Shown: positions 48,870 to 59,436, counted from the first letter of the stretch. The stretch: 64,000 nucleotides of DNA from Ignavibacteria bacterium (GCA_016720835.1 JADKJW010000031.1:1-64000); one strand, 5' to 3'. Notes: generated by a model not told the origin, from the letters alone. A program made the numbers and translations.

Positions 48870-50284
48870 TCAATGGCCCGATTTCTGCAGGCGGTCGCCC
48901 ATCCAGCCGCGGGCCAGCCAGAGGCCGAGCGGTGTCGCCAACGCGATGGCGCCGTAAATGAGCCAGAGCATCTGAGTGTTCTGCGGTCCGTCGGCGGGGC
49001 AATAGGCGCGCAGCATGGCCGGAATACAGGCCGGTGAGCATTTTCCGTGAGGAACCACGGGAACTGCGCAACGCCCATGTACTGCCCGGTCTTGCCTTCC
49101 GGGGGCGATTTCGGCGGCGAGCTGCAAGAAGCGCGGTGACCACATGGCCTCGCCCACGGACAGAAAATGATGTACGCAAAGAGGGGTACGATGGAGGGCC
49201 GATCGCGAGGAAGAAGGTTGGCAGCGCCACCACCAGCGTGCCGAGTATCATCATGCGGTACACCTTCACCTTCGACGTCATGGCGGTGACGATGGGCGTG
49301 AACACGAAGATCAAGAGGGTTCAGATTGACGAAGGTCTCCATGTTCTCGCTCACCCAGCCGGGATAGGCGCGCGCCACGTACTGCGGCAGGTCAGCCACT
49401 GATGCGCGAAGAGGGTCTGTACGGGGAATCAGCACGAAGATGAAGAAGGAGAAACTGAAGTCTGCCAGGGATGCGTCCTGAGCCAGGTGCCCAGGTGACG
49501 TGCGCCTTCGACTGCTTCGTTGCCGAGGTGGCGTTCTCCAGCGACACCCTGGGTTCTCTGCGACGGGCTTCCATGCTCGGCTGGAGCCGGTCCGCTCGTC
49601 ATTCTCGGGCGCTCCGGCATCCCGCCGCGTCCTGCGCCTTTTAAGCCGGCGCCAGGTCAGCAGCACGACCAGGCCGCAGTCCCGCGATGGTGGTCGCGTA
49701 CACCCAGTAGATGCCCGTGACGCCGGAACCGCGGATCGGCGGCGACATGAGTCCCGAGGCGAAGCCGCCGAGGTTCATCAGCGTACAGCATCGCGTAGCC
49801 CATGGGCGCCGTCTTTCGTTCGTGAAGAGACGCACGGCCGCATAGGCGGCTGGCTGGAACATCCCATAACCGATCACGACAAGGAGGAGGCGCCCACTGC
49901 GCCGAACATCATCGGCGAGAACAAGCCAGCACCGCCGAACAGCGGACTGCCGCTGAGAAGGATGCGCCCCAGCACCATGAGCAGCAGCGAGAGGAGCAGC
50001 GCGACGCGCACGCCCCAGCGGTCAGCCAGCTCGCCGAAAAGAACATCGCGAGCGTGATGCCGCCGGTGAACACGGCGACGATCCAGCCCGTGCACGTCGC
50101 TCGAGCTTGGCGTAGTCGTTGAAGAATATCGCGAGCAGCGTCAGGATGCCGAAGTAGAGACGAGTCCCTCGAGGAAGTAAGAAGAGAGATTCACCGCCCA
50201 GAGCGCGCGGGGCTTTCACGATGTTGATGAAGGGGTCGATGAGTGTCGCGCAAGGGGGACGCGGGTTTCATGGGAATCGGTCAT
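48870..50284 (-). pseudogene. POT-like MFS oligopeptide transporter, frameshifted
   Basis: The ATG at 50282-50284 (MTDSHETRVPLAR). Helical pieces in order: LYFGILTLLAIFFNDYAKL, GELADRWGVRVALLLSLLLM, VIGYGMFQPAAYAAVRLFTN-like text, LMNLGGFASGLMSPPIRGSG, FVFTPIVTAMTSKVKVYRMM with ILGTLVVALPTFFLAIGP, and MLWLIYGAIALATPLGLWLA, ending GWMGDRLQKSGH. The NLGG segment and overall layout fit proton-coupled oligopeptide (POT/PTR) transporters. It lies next to a secreted aminopeptidase, so the pair may take up peptides. More than eight frame changes. Confidence 0.65.
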
Positions 50285-51080
50285 GTGGGGATGGGGAAAG
50301 GGTGGAGGGAGAAGGTGAAAGGTGGAAGGAGAATGAAAAGATGAGAGAGGGCAGGGGAAAGGGGACAGGTGGAAAGGAAAGATGAATCCATGCCGGCGTG
50401 TTCCGCGCGGGAGGGACAGGTACCTGGCGATGATGCAGACGCCGCATTTGGGACGGCGGGCGATGCAGGTGGCGCGGCCGTGGAGGATGAGGAGATGGCT
50501 GGCGTCGGTCCAATCCTCGGGCGGGAGGAGGGCGCAGAGGTCGCGTTCGATGACGACGGATCGCAGGATTCCGTCAGCGCGACGCAGACCGGTGATGCGC
50601 GCGACGTGCGTATCGACGGCGAGACCCGGAATGTTGAAGGCGTTTCCAGCACCACGTTCGCGGTTTGCGCCCACGCCGGGCAGGGCGGTCAGTTCCTCCA
50701 TGCTTGGCGGCACCGCTCCTTGTGCCGTTCGACGATGGCGCGCGCGCAGGCCAGCAGGTTCTTCGCCTTCGCGTTGAAGAAACCCGTGCTGCGGATGATG
50801 TCGCTGATGGTATCGATATCACCGCGCGCGATGCCCGGACGTCCGGATAGCTTCCGAACACGCGGGCGTCACCATGTTTACGCGCATCCGTGCACTGTGC
50901 GGAGAGGATCGTGGCGGCGAGCAGTCCCCAGGCGTCGTCGTGATGCTGCAGCGCGCAGCCGGGATCGGGGAACCGCTTCCGGTTCGCGGAGAATGGGTGG
51001 AGAAGCGGTTCCCGCGTGACCGCCGTTCTGGAAGCGCTGATCGTGCGGGTTCTGTCCCCGGGCGTGGCTGCGGCGAGTGA
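50281..51080 (-). pseudogene. nth: Endonuclease III, frameshifted
   Basis: Pieces in order: DDAWGLLAATILSAQCTDARVN (LLAATILSAQCTD is the Nth N-terminal hallmark, about 50880-50930), the helix-hairpin-helix ELTALPGVGANRERG-like part with the catalytic region VDTHVARITGLRR (about 50590-50690; Asp in VDTHV), and the [4Fe-4S] ligands CIARRPKCGVC with a fourth Cys in the next frame. Nth removes oxidised pyrimidines in base-excision repair. The 3' end merges with a purine-rich tract at 50285-50385, so the C-terminus is unclear. Several frame changes; conserved residues are kept. Confidence 0.72.
50285..50385. repeat. Polypurine tract
   Basis: About 100 bases consisting almost only of G and A on the plus strand (repeated GGGGA, GGAGA and GGAAAG words). 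It lies between the nth and POT-transporter reading frames. It could be a low-complexity spacer or a triplex/G-quadruplex-prone element. Confidence 0.6.
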
Positions 51081-51213
51081 GGGTGCTTCGGAAGATAGGA
51101 CATTCCCCGGCTTTTTCATCTTCCGCCTTGGGGCGTCGCGGCTTGAATTCCTGCTGCAAAAGCTTCGCATACTTGCATAACGAATCACGATTCCATCTGT
51201 CCGGAAGGCCACG

Positions 51214-51848
51214 ATGAAGAGGATTACGCATCCGCCTGCCTGCTTGTCCTGTTCGCCGCTCTGCGCGGACGCATCCGCGCAGCGTTCGCGCGGTCGCGCG
51301 GAGTCGCACCCCGAAGGAGCATTTCGCGTCGGGCGGACGGCGGCACCGCCATTCTCGGCGACGATCTCACGAAGTCCTTCGACAACTACCGCCTCGGCCC
51401 TTTCGCCAACATCGACGTGGGTTACGTCGCGCATCAGAACTCGTCGTCGCGCTCTACGGAGCATCGGATCGATGTCCTCGTCATTCGGAGACCAGGAAGC
51501 CGGAATTTCTTCCTCTCCTACGGCATGCATTTCGAGGGACGCATCCTCAGCAACCGGGGCGCCATCATTCCCTTCGCCTATCTCCGCCTCGGAAGCCTCA
51601 CCATGCGCCCTTCGCTGACGCACGCCGCAGAGACCACGGAGGCGGATGAAGTGACGGCGTTTACCTACGGCATCGGCGCGGCATCGAGTTCCTCGTGAAG
51701 AAGGGGAGGGAACCCCATCAGCATCCAGCTCTTGGGCGGAGGCACCTCACCACGACGGACGAACTCGACATGCTCAATCTCGGAGGCAACAAAGGACGGC
51801 TTCTCCTACATCTCCGCCGGCATCCTCTTCTACTTCTCCAGGCGCTGA
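51214..51848 (+). pseudogene. Outer-membrane beta-barrel protein, frameshifted
   Basis: The ATG at 51214 begins MKRITHPPACL with a hydrophobic signal-like helix split by a frame change. Barrel strands follow: LGPFANIDVGYVAHQN, RIDVLVIRRPGSRNFFLSYG, IIPFAYLRLGSL, YGIGGGIEFLVKKG-like text and YISAGILFYFSRR before TGA at 51846-51848. About 210 residues. It is of the same general kind as the barrels at 29567 and 30306. Confidence 0.55.
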
Positions 51849-51869
51849 CCGGACTGCCTTCCGCGTGGC

Positions 51870-52678
51870 ATGACCTGCTTCTTCGTCTCCGATCTGCACG
51901 GACGGCGCTCCCGCTACGAGGCGCTGTTCGATGCCATCGAATCGGAACGGCCCGATCGCGTCTTCATCGGCGGCGACCTCTTTGCGGGAGGACTGCGCCT
52001 CTCGAAGGACGCCGGCGCGCGCGGGGACTTCGTGCAGGACTTTCTCGCGAAGAAACTCCGCGGCCTCCGCGACACACTCCGCGCGGCGTATCCGCGCGTC
52101 TACGTCATCGCGGGGAACGACGACCCGCGCAGCCTCGAGCCGACATCCGCGCGCTGGAAGCGGCGGAATTGTGGACCTACGCTTTTGGCAGCATCACCAG
52201 CGACGGCGAATACCTCGTCGCGGGATACTCGTACGTTCCGCCGTCGCCCTTCCGTCTCAAGGACTGGGAGCGGTACGACGTGTCCCGCTTCGTCGATCCC
52301 GGGTGCACGGCTCCGGAGGAAGGCAGCCACTCGGTGCCGGAGTGGACGCATCCGTGCTCCGCCATCGCACCATCAAGGACGATCTCGAGGACATGTTCGC
52401 CGATGCGGATCTCGGGAATGCGTTGTTGCTTTTCCACGCGCCGCCACCGCAGCGCGCTCGACCGCGCCGCGCCTGACGGCGTCATGGTGGATCATGCGCC
52501 GGTGGACGTGCACGGGCAGCATCGCGATACGGCGCTTCATCGAGCGGCGCCGGCCCTCGTCACCATGCACGGGCATATCCATGAATCGGTCCGCCTGACG
52601 GGGCGCGTGGCGCGAGCGCCTGGGCGGCACGCAGCTGTTCGGCGCCGCGACGATGGCCCCGCGCTCGCGCGCTCGTAA
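51870..52678 (+). pseudogene. Calcineurin-like metallophosphoesterase, frameshifted
   Basis: The ATG at 51870 begins MTCFFVSDLHGRRSRYEALF with the metal ligands D-x-H. Then VFIGGDLFAGG, YVIAGNDDPRS, ALLLFHAPPP and, in another frame, MHGHIHES, so all five metallophosphoesterase motifs are present. Frame changes near 52130 and 52480. The small cytosolic type (about 265 residues); the substrate is unknown. Confidence 0.75.
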
Positions 52679-52735
52679 GGCTTGATCCGTCGCGGTTTGA
52701 CGCCGCGGATCGTCGCCTGCTTTGAGCGCCGTCGT

Positions 52736-53298
52736 CTACGAGCGCAGCGGAAGCAGGCGCGCTGCGTCGGTCACCGCGCCGATCTTGGACGCGAAACTCG
52801 TTTTCGCCTCGATGTCCGCGTCCGTCACGAAGTGCACGTCGAGCAGGCTGTCGGAACGCGTGCCGCTGCGGAGGAAGTTCATCTCCGCGAGGCAGAGGCC
52901 CAGCCGCGCAGCCAGGTCTCCAGTTCCGCGCTGTTTCGGCGCTCGCGTCGACGTGCAGGAGCAGGTCGATGTCGCTGCCGCTCCCGCCGTCCGGTGCTTC
53001 CGATGCCGAACACGTACAGCGCCTTGACGCCGTGGCGCTTCGCGTCGAGGTGCCGGGCGATGCGCTCCGCCATGCGCAGCCGCCATCCAGTGGTCATCCG
53101 GCTCGTGGTCCAGCGCCTCCTCTTCCTCGATCAGCTTCAGGCGCCCGTGCGGGATGCGCGAGGTAGGCGACGGCCCCTCATGATCGGCATTCATCAGCAC
53201 GCGGAGACGCCGTCGGTGCAGCCGGGCACGTCGATGACGCGGATGCAATCCGCGAGCGCCGCGTACTCGGGGAGAATATCGGGCAGAATGTTGGTCAT
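52736..53298 (-). pseudogene. Nucleotidyltransferase-fold protein, frameshifted
   Basis: The ATG at 53296-53298 overlaps the stop of the upstream PEP-synthase-like gene as ATGA. The start MTNILPDILPEYAALADCIR is clean. In other frames follow LIEEEEALDHEPDDHWM, RIARHLDAKRHGVKALYVFG and a GS-rich loop with SDIDLLLHV, the Pol-beta-type nucleotidyltransferase signature, ending DVHFVTDADIEAKTSFASKI. About 185 residues. Translational coupling suggests it works with the neighbour, but the target is unknown. Confidence 0.55.
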
Positions 53299-55848
53299 CG
53301 CTGCGGGAAGCCGTCGTTGAAGATCACGCCCGCGTCGTCGGGGTACAGCGGCAGGTAGCGGATGGAGGCTCCCACGAGGTCCTGGAAGAAGTGCGTGCCG
53401 AAGGAGAGATCGGGGACGTAGTCGCCGCGCCGCCGGGCGATCTCGACGAGCACCGACGTGTTGTTGATGTCGGAGTACGTGACGCTGACGCCCATCTTGA
53501 TGTCGCCGCGGCTGCCCCAGCGGCCGGGTCCCATGAGGATGAACCGGCGGGCGCAGCAGCTTGTTGAGGCGGCCGATGGCGCGGCCCACGGTGAGCAGGT
53601 CCTCGCGTCGGGCAGCGCGGAGTAGCGGTCGGGATCACGTACACCACGTGGGTGATGTCGGGCACGGCGCCGTTGGAGATGTACCGGTTGGCGGTGAAAG
53701 ATTTTCCGGTGGTTCGAGATGTCGCGCGGAATCGCGGCGGCGCGCTGTTGCGCGTAGAAGCTCTGCGGGCGGCACTGCAGCAGGGCAGGTGCTGGCCGTC
53801 GCGGCGAACTCGATGTCCACCGGCGTCTCGAGCTTCTCCTGCAGCAGGCGCAGGATGGCGTGGATCTGCTTGACGAAGGGCGTGGTGGTGACCAGCCCGT
53901 CGAAGGTGACGGCCATTTCCGCGCGCTCGAAATCGATGTTGATGCCGACGGGCGGACGCATGTGGTCGTGCTCGAAGATCGACACGATCCGGTGCACCAG
54001 CGGATAGTCCTGCCCGTGCTCGCGCAGCAGGTCGGCCACTTCGATGGTCTGAAGGTCTGCGTCTCGAGATTGATGACGTCGATGCGCTTGGGCGAGTACG
54101 CGACCATCTCGTCCGGAGACACGTTGACGCGCAAATTGGGCTGCCCGGGCGCGATGAGGATGGGAAGTCGTCGCTGACCCGGTCCACCGCGCGCGTGCCG
54201 AGGCCGGGCACCATGCGGATGAGACCCGTCCTCGCGCTTGATGCGCGGCGACCAGCGGAAACTCGTTGTTGCTGAAGGCCACGCCCGCGAACGCGGAGAA
54301 GAAGTACTTGCCGACGCGCGTGCCGACCACTTCCTGGATCATGATGCCCATTTCCTCGTGGAAGTCCAGCAGGCCGCGCTCGGCGCGGTACTCGATGGGG
54401 TCGGGTCCGAAGATGGAGGCGTACACCTCGGTGATGGCGTGCATCAGCGCCGCGAGCCGTTCGCTTTTCGTGCCGGTGTTGGCGAGGAAGAGGCTCTTGT
54501 ACTTGCCGGAGAAGGACGCGCTCATGCTGTCCTCCAGCAGGCTGGAGCTGCGCACGATGATGGGCGTGTCGCCCAGGTCGTCGAGCGCCATCGAGAGGCC
54601 CTTGATGATCTCGGGCGAGAGGTAGGAGTTCTTGAACACCTGCACGAGATGCGGGTACTCGTCGCGCACCTGGTCCAGCTCGAGGTACTTCTGGTTGAAG
54701 ACCTCTCGAGGTTGTTGTGTGGATGAAGTTCAGGAGCCGTCCGAAATCACGTACCGGTTTTCGGCACCCTGATGTTCGCGAATGGCCTGTTCTGCAGGGC
54801 GCCGCGGCGGAGGACGCGCGCGGCGAGGAAGAGGCCGGCGGCCATGCGCCCAGCTTGCCGTGGCTCTTCTGATGGTACACGATGCAGCGCAGCAGCTCGT
54901 TGAAGTCGCGCACCTCGATGTACTTCTTCGCGATGTTGATGAAGGGCAGCTGATCGTTGAAGAAGCGGCGGATGAGCGAGACGCGCAGCACCTTGTCGGT
55001 GGACGGCGTGAGGTCCAGCCCCCCGGGGAAGAGGTAGGTGTCGAGGCTCTCGGCCACGTTGACGAGGAAGGAAGGCTGCGTCCTTGATCCACTTCTGGAT
55101 GCTGGGAGCAGGATCTCGGCGTCGCTCAGGCACTGGCGGCGATGACGAAGATCTCGTCGGTGGTGATGATGAAGTTGCGCAGTTCCTGCGCTGCTGTGGG
55201 CGGTTGGTGCCGAACTGCTGCACCGTCTCCTCCACCTTCAGCTCGCCGATGTTGAGTCCCTCTGCAGCAGGGTGGTCTTTGATGCCGATGCGGCAGAGGT
55301 GGTTGAGCATCTTGCGGGAGATGCGCGTGTACAGGCTCTGGTCAGTGGGCGCAGCACGCCGAGGAGGAGATCATCCACTCGCTCCGCTGGTTCTCGGCGA
55401 TTTCCTGCCGGTACGATTCCCACTCGGAGAACATGTTGCGCAGGCGCTGATGCATGAGGTGATGCCCCACGCGGTCGGCGATGGTGTCGAGCAGCTTCCG
55501 CTCCTCCTTGAGAAAGGGGCCCTCGTCGGCGGACGGCACTTCCAGCAGGTAGTACACCTCTATCGTGCCCCGGCTCTGTCCTGCACCACGAGGTCCGTCG
55601 CAGCATCCAGCGCGTCTCCTGAAGCCCGATCCGGCGTAGGTTTCGTCGCCGTAGCGCACCTTCACGCGGCAGATGTCCGGGTATTGCCAGCCCGTGGGGA
55701 TGGCCTCCGCGATGCCGGTGGAACAGCTCCTCGAGCGACAGCTCGGGCATGGCCAGCAGTTCTTCCACGCGGTACAGGCAGTTGAGTTCTTGGCGCGTTC
55801 GCTGAACGCGCTCAGCATGCGATGAATATCGCGCTCGGGGAGTTTCAT
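53295..55848 (-). pseudogene. GAF plus PEP-synthase-like (PPDK N-terminal) protein, frameshifted
   Basis: The ATG at 55846-55848 (MKLPERDIHRMLSAF). Residues about 1-190 form a GAF-like sensor (YPDICRVKVRYGDETY, TIEVYYLLEVPSADEGPFL, LLDTIADRVGHHL). A helical linker follows, then the ATP-grasp domain of PEP synthase/PPDK: TPIIVRSSSLLEDSMSASFS, GIMIQEVVGTRVGKYFFSAF and VGINIDFERAEMAVTFDGL. It ends FNDGFPQR with TGA at 53295-53297. There is no swivelling phosphohistidine domain and no C-terminal PEP barrel, so it cannot be a complete PEP synthase; it may phosphorylate or bind another partner. About 850 residues, with around ten frame changes. Confidence 0.65.
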
Positions 55849-55971
55849 GCCCGAAAATACGAGATTCCGTCCCGGAAACGAACAAAGGAGAAACACCTGT
55901 GGGCGGACATTCCCGTCCGCCATCTTCCTTCTTTGTGAAAATTGTCTTTGAAAAATGAAGCCTGAATGCAA

Positions 55972-55999
55972 AACGCCGCCCTGTCTGCAGGACGGCGTT
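55972..55999 (-). terminator. Terminator of the barrel gene at 56028
   Basis: AACGCCG (55972-55978) pairs with CGGCGTT (55993-55999), and CCTG/CAGG continues the stem around a TCTG loop. On the minus strand it is followed by TTTTG. Confidence 0.75.
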
Positions 56000-56027
56000 C
56001 CGCGGGAAACGGGAAATGCGGGGAATG

Positions 56028-56550
56028 TCAGAAGTAGAAGCAGGCGCCCACCGCCGCGGTGAAGAGGCCGAGCGTCGTGTGCTTCGCGTCGGCGCTCTAC
56101 CGTGCCCACTGTGGTCGTCACCGTGCGCATGTCCACGCCGAAGCCCACATGACTGAACACACCGAAGTTCTTCACCACCCAGGCTTGGCCGCCCAACACG
56201 ACGGAGAAGCCGATGGTCTTGTCGTCCTCGTTGGGCGAAGCGTAGTTCACCATGGCGCCGAGATAGGGCGCCACGTCGCCCGCATGCAGGAAGTAGCGCA
56301 GGCCGAGGCCGAAGCTCATGGACGTGACTGCATCGGGATCGGGCGTCGGATCGGGATTGTCCACGCTGTGGCTCATGAAGCCCACAAGCAGGGCGAAGTC
56401 CAGATTGTTGCTGGCCGCGTACATGAGCTGCGCGGCGTCGTTGCCGCCGGCAAACGAGGCGCCGATGCCGAAGGAGCCGCCCTTGAGCTGGGCGTTGGCG
56501 CTGGCGATGGTCAGGAGGCCGAAAGCGGCGACGATCAGAATCTTCTTCAT
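56028..56550 (-). CDS. Outer-membrane beta-barrel protein (one frameshift)
   Basis: The ATG at 56548-56550. The signal peptide is MKKILIVAAFGLLTIASANA. Strands include GGSFGIGASFAGGNDAAQL, LDFALLVGFMSHSV, SMSFGLGLRYFLHAGDVAPY and FSVVLGGQAWVVKNFGVF. The frame changes near 56096 and the true end is TLGLFTAAVGACFYF with TGA at 56028-56030, a barrel-type aromatic C-terminus. About 173 residues, OmpW/OmpX size. Confidence 0.72.
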
Positions 56551-56671
56551 ACATTCTCCAAAGAGTAAGTGGATGATGGGGATTCCGCGAAGTTGGATGT
56601 ACAGGATTGGTACCGCGAAAATACCCTTGCATGCATCCAAATATCAAGTCTTCCGGCCGTATTCTCGAAAT

Positions 56672-56702
56672 TTTGTTTTTCCGGCCCGGACTCGTACCTT
56701 TG
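56672..56702 (+). promoter_or_regulatory. Bacteroidota-type promoter of tRNA-Ser
   Basis: TTTG (56672-56675), exactly 19 bases, then TACCTTTG (56695-56702): a full match to TTTG-N19-TAnnTTTG. It lies 39 bases upstream of the mature tRNA 5' end. Confidence 0.75.
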
Positions 56703-56741
56703 TCAACTGTCCGGGCCATGCATCGGGCGGGCATTCCAACC

Positions 56742-56828
56742 GGAGAGGTGGCAGAGTGGTTGAATGCGGCGGTCTCGAAAACCGTTATACCCGTAAGGGT
56801 ATCGAGAGTTCGAATCTCTCCCTCTCCG
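56742..56828 (+). tRNA. tRNA-Ser (anticodon CGA)
   Basis: 87 nt. The acceptor stem GGAGAGG pairs with CCTCTCC (56821-56827, discriminator G56828). The anticodon loop is CTCGAAA with CGA at 56776-56778, reading UCG. A long variable arm (TACCC..GGGTA) is typical of class II serine tRNAs; the T-arm is GAGAG-TTCGAAT-CTCTC. CCA is not encoded. Confidence 0.95.
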
Positions 56829-56836
56829 CCCCAAGC

Positions 56837-56862
56837 AACGCCAGATCGCAAGGTCTGGCGTT
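56837..56862 (+). terminator. Hairpin after tRNA-Ser
   Basis: AACGCCAGA (56837-56845) pairs perfectly with TCTGGCGTT (56854-56862) around an 8-base loop, followed after a few bases by TTTT. Confidence 0.7.
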
Positions 56863-57123
56863 CGCCATTTTACGCTGGATAGCAGGATTTTCTGGGGTCC
56901 ATTTGATTCACGATTTTCGCGATTCTGTCCAGGATATTACAGGATTGAAATTGAAAATGAACAGTATGGTGAGCTGGCGGAGAAGCAAATACGCTTTTCA
57001 AGTCCGAAATGTGTAGATTCCGCTGCAGAAGCGCGTTGCTCACCATGAGCCTGTTCGACTGCTTCGAAAGCCGCGGGACTCTCTCGAACGCGCTGCAGAA
57101 TCGTTCGTCTACCTGGAGGACAC

Positions 57124-59229
57124 ATGCGACATCACCACATCGCGCTCGCCATGCTCGTCTGTGCGATTTTCGCGCCGGAACGCAGCGCCCTCGCGCAATC
57201 CGGCTGGTACTGGCAGAATCCACTGCCGCAGGGCAACGATCTGCACGGCTCCGCCTTCAGCGACGGCAATACGGCAATAGCGGTCGGAGAATACGGAACG
57301 ATACTCCGCACGAGCGACGGAGGACACTCCTGGGTGATACAGCCAAGCGGCACCACTGTCCGGCTCGATGCGGTGTGCTTTCCCGATGTCAACACCGGAA
57401 TCGCTGTCGGCTGGGAAGGCACCATACTGCGCAGCAGCGACGGCGGGGTACACTGGGCGCGACAGGAGTCCGGCACGGTGAGCGCGCTGACCGGCGTGTC
57501 TTTTGCATGCGCCGACAGCGGCACTGCAGTCGGCGCGTCCGGGACGATACTTCGCACCACCGACGGCGGCGCTCACTGGACCGTTCAGACTTCCGGTACG
57601 ACGACGTGGCTGCAGAGCGTTGCCTTTCCTGATGCACGAAACGGCGTCATCGTGGGTCAGGGCGGCACGATTCTCCGCACGACGGATGCCGGCGCAAGCT
57701 GGGCGGCTCAGAGCAGCGGCACGACAGACGATCTCCTCGGGATTGCCTTCCTCGATGCCGGTACCGGTCTCGCCATCGGCTATCAGGGCGCAATCCTTCG
57801 CACAACGGACGGCGGATCGAACTGGGCGAGGCAGACGAGCGGGACCAAACAGCGGCTCCTGGGAACGGCATTCAACGATGCTGAGCACTGTACAGCGGTT
57901 GGACTCAATGGAACCATGCTTCGTTCGACCGATGGGGGACGGCAGTGGGAAGCCATCCCGGCACCATATCTCTGCGACATGCTCGCGGTTTCCCATGCGG
58001 GGGGTGGAGGGAAGAGGAAAGGCCTCGCGGTGGGAACGGCAGGTGCGATGTTTCTCACCGAAGACGGCGGGCTCACCTGGACCTCGCCACCGCTTGCCAC
58101 GAGGCAATACCTCAGCGGCGTGTCCTTTGCCGATCGAAACACCGGCATCGCGGTTGGATCCTGGGGCGCCATCGTGCGCACGACTGATGGCGGAGCGGTC
58201 TGGACGAGCCAGAACAGCGGCACCTCCAACTGGATCGTTGGCGTGTGCTTTACCGCGCCCGATACGGGCACGGCAGTGGGAGAGAAGGGTACGATACTGC
58301 GCAGCATCGACGGCGGAACGCAGTGGACGGCGCAAAGCAGCGGCGTGGCAACCTGGCTGTACAACGTCTTTTTCACGGATGCGAACACCGGAACCATCGT
58401 GGGACAGAATGGCGTCATACTCCGGTCGACGGATGGAGGGGCGAACTGGCTGCCCCAGCAAAGCAAAACAACGAACGATTTGCGCGGCGTGTGCTTTACC
58501 GGCCGGAATACGGGGACAGTGGTCGGCGCGAGTGGCACGGTGCTAACCACCACGGATGGCGGCAATAGTTGGGTGAAGCGTAGCAGCGGCACTGCCGAGC
58601 TTCTGTACGCGGTGGACTTCCTTGATACAGCAAACGGCGCGGCCGTCGGGTTGAACGGCGTCATACTCCGCACGCGTGACGGCGGTGCGCATTGGGCGCG
58701 ACAGACGAGCGGCAGTACGGATTGGCTTCTGGGCGTTTCCTTCCGTGACAGCGCACACGGCATGGTAGTCGGATCGGCGGGCACGATATTGCGCACCACG
58801 GACGGCGGCCTCAACTGGCGGAGGGAGGATGGCGGCACGATACATTCGATAAGCGCCGTGTGTTTCACCGATGCAGGCGTCACCGCGGTTGGGGCATCGG
58901 GAACCATCCTCGGATCGGCGCCAGGCGGCGTGACGCGGGTTGAACATTTCAACGCGGCTCCGTTATCCTTCCGGCTCGGGCAGAACTACCCGAATCCGGC
59001 GGAAAGGTATACAACAATTACAGCAACTCTGGATCAGCAGTGGAAAGCGCGGCTGGTGCTGTTCGATGCGTACGGGCGCCTCGTGGCGGTTGTGCACGAT
59101 GGCCAGTTGCCGGCGGGGCGGAGTTCCTTCCGGATCGATACCTGGTCCCTGCCTTCTGGTATGTACTGGTTCTCGCTGATTGCGGGCGGTCGCACGGAGG
59201 CGAAGATGATGATGGTAATGAAGAGGTAG
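57124..59229 (+). CDS. Secreted 13-repeat beta-propeller (Ycf48/BNR-like) protein with T9SS signal
   Basis: 701 residues, intact, ATG at 57124 with a GGAGG Shine-Dalgarno. The signal peptide is RHHHIALAMLVCAIFAPERSALA. Thirteen tandem units of about 42 residues follow, each with a core like VGxxGTILRTTDGGxxW and a spacer xxSGTTxxLxGVxF (about 57240-58900). Such units form beta-propellers (as in photosystem II assembly factor Ycf48 and BNR/sialidase repeats). The end (residues about 615-701) is a T9SS type A sorting domain (LGQNYPNPAERYTTITATL, LFDAYGRLV, GMYWFSLIAGG). The DNA of the units is similar, so unit number could vary by recombination. Ligand unknown. Confidence 0.88.
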   Translation: MRHHHIALAMLVCAIFAPERSALAQSGWYWQNPLPQGNDLHGSAFSDGNTAIAVGEYGTILRTSDGGHSWVIQPSGTTVRLDAVCFPDVNTGIAVGWEGTILRSSDGGVHWARQESGTVSALTGVSFACADSGTAVGASGTILRTTDGGAHWTVQTSGTTTWLQSVAFPDARNGVIVGQGGTILRTTDAGASWAAQSSGTTDDLLGIAFLDAGTGLAIGYQGAILRTTDGGSNWARQTSGTKQRLLGTAFNDAEHCTAVGLNGTMLRSTDGGRQWEAIPAPYLCDMLAVSHAGGGGKRKGLAVGTAGAMFLTEDGGLTWTSPPLATRQYLSGVSFADRNTGIAVGSWGAIVRTTDGGAVWTSQNSGTSNWIVGVCFTAPDTGTAVGEKGTILRSIDGGTQWTAQSSGVATWLYNVFFTDANTGTIVGQNGVILRSTDGGANWLPQQSKTTNDLRGVCFTGRNTGTVVGASGTVLTTTDGGNSWVKRSSGTAELLYAVDFLDTANGAAVGLNGVILRTRDGGAHWARQTSGSTDWLLGVSFRDSAHGMVVGSAGTILRTTDGGLNWRREDGGTIHSISAVCFTDAGVTAVGASGTILGSAPGGVTRVEHFNAAPLSFRLGQNYPNPAERYTTITATLDQQWKARLVLFDAYGRLVAVVHDGQLPAGRSSFRIDTWSLPSGMYWFSLIAGGRTEAKMMMVMKR

Positions 59230-59436
59230 AAGTGCGAAATGAAGGATCTGGACGTTCAAATTCCAAGCGGCATTGGGAGGATTTCCTTCGTCGTTCCTGA
59301 CAATCGTTCGGAATCTCTGGCACCCCGCTGCGGGGTGATCGGATCAGGAAAATTCCTGACATGCAACCTCGCCGCAGGATGGGATGCAATCCGAAATTGG
59401 AAATTGGAAATCCGAAATTGGAAATCCGAAACTCCT
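59230..59436. repeat. Intergenic repeat-like region with short tandem repeat
   Basis: This spacer lies between two converging T9SS cargo genes. At 59391-59431 a 14-base unit (GGAAATCCGAAATT and variants) recurs about three times. The preceding part has an open, non-gene-like character with a hairpin CACCCCGC/GCGGGGTG at about 59323-59339. It looks like a dispersed intergenic element; no second copy is visible here. Confidence 0.4.

Noticed and set aside
57240..58900. CRISPR-like or IS-type direct repeats
   Set aside because: The periodicity is about 126 bases, in frame and inside an intact propeller gene; there are no spacers or transposase.
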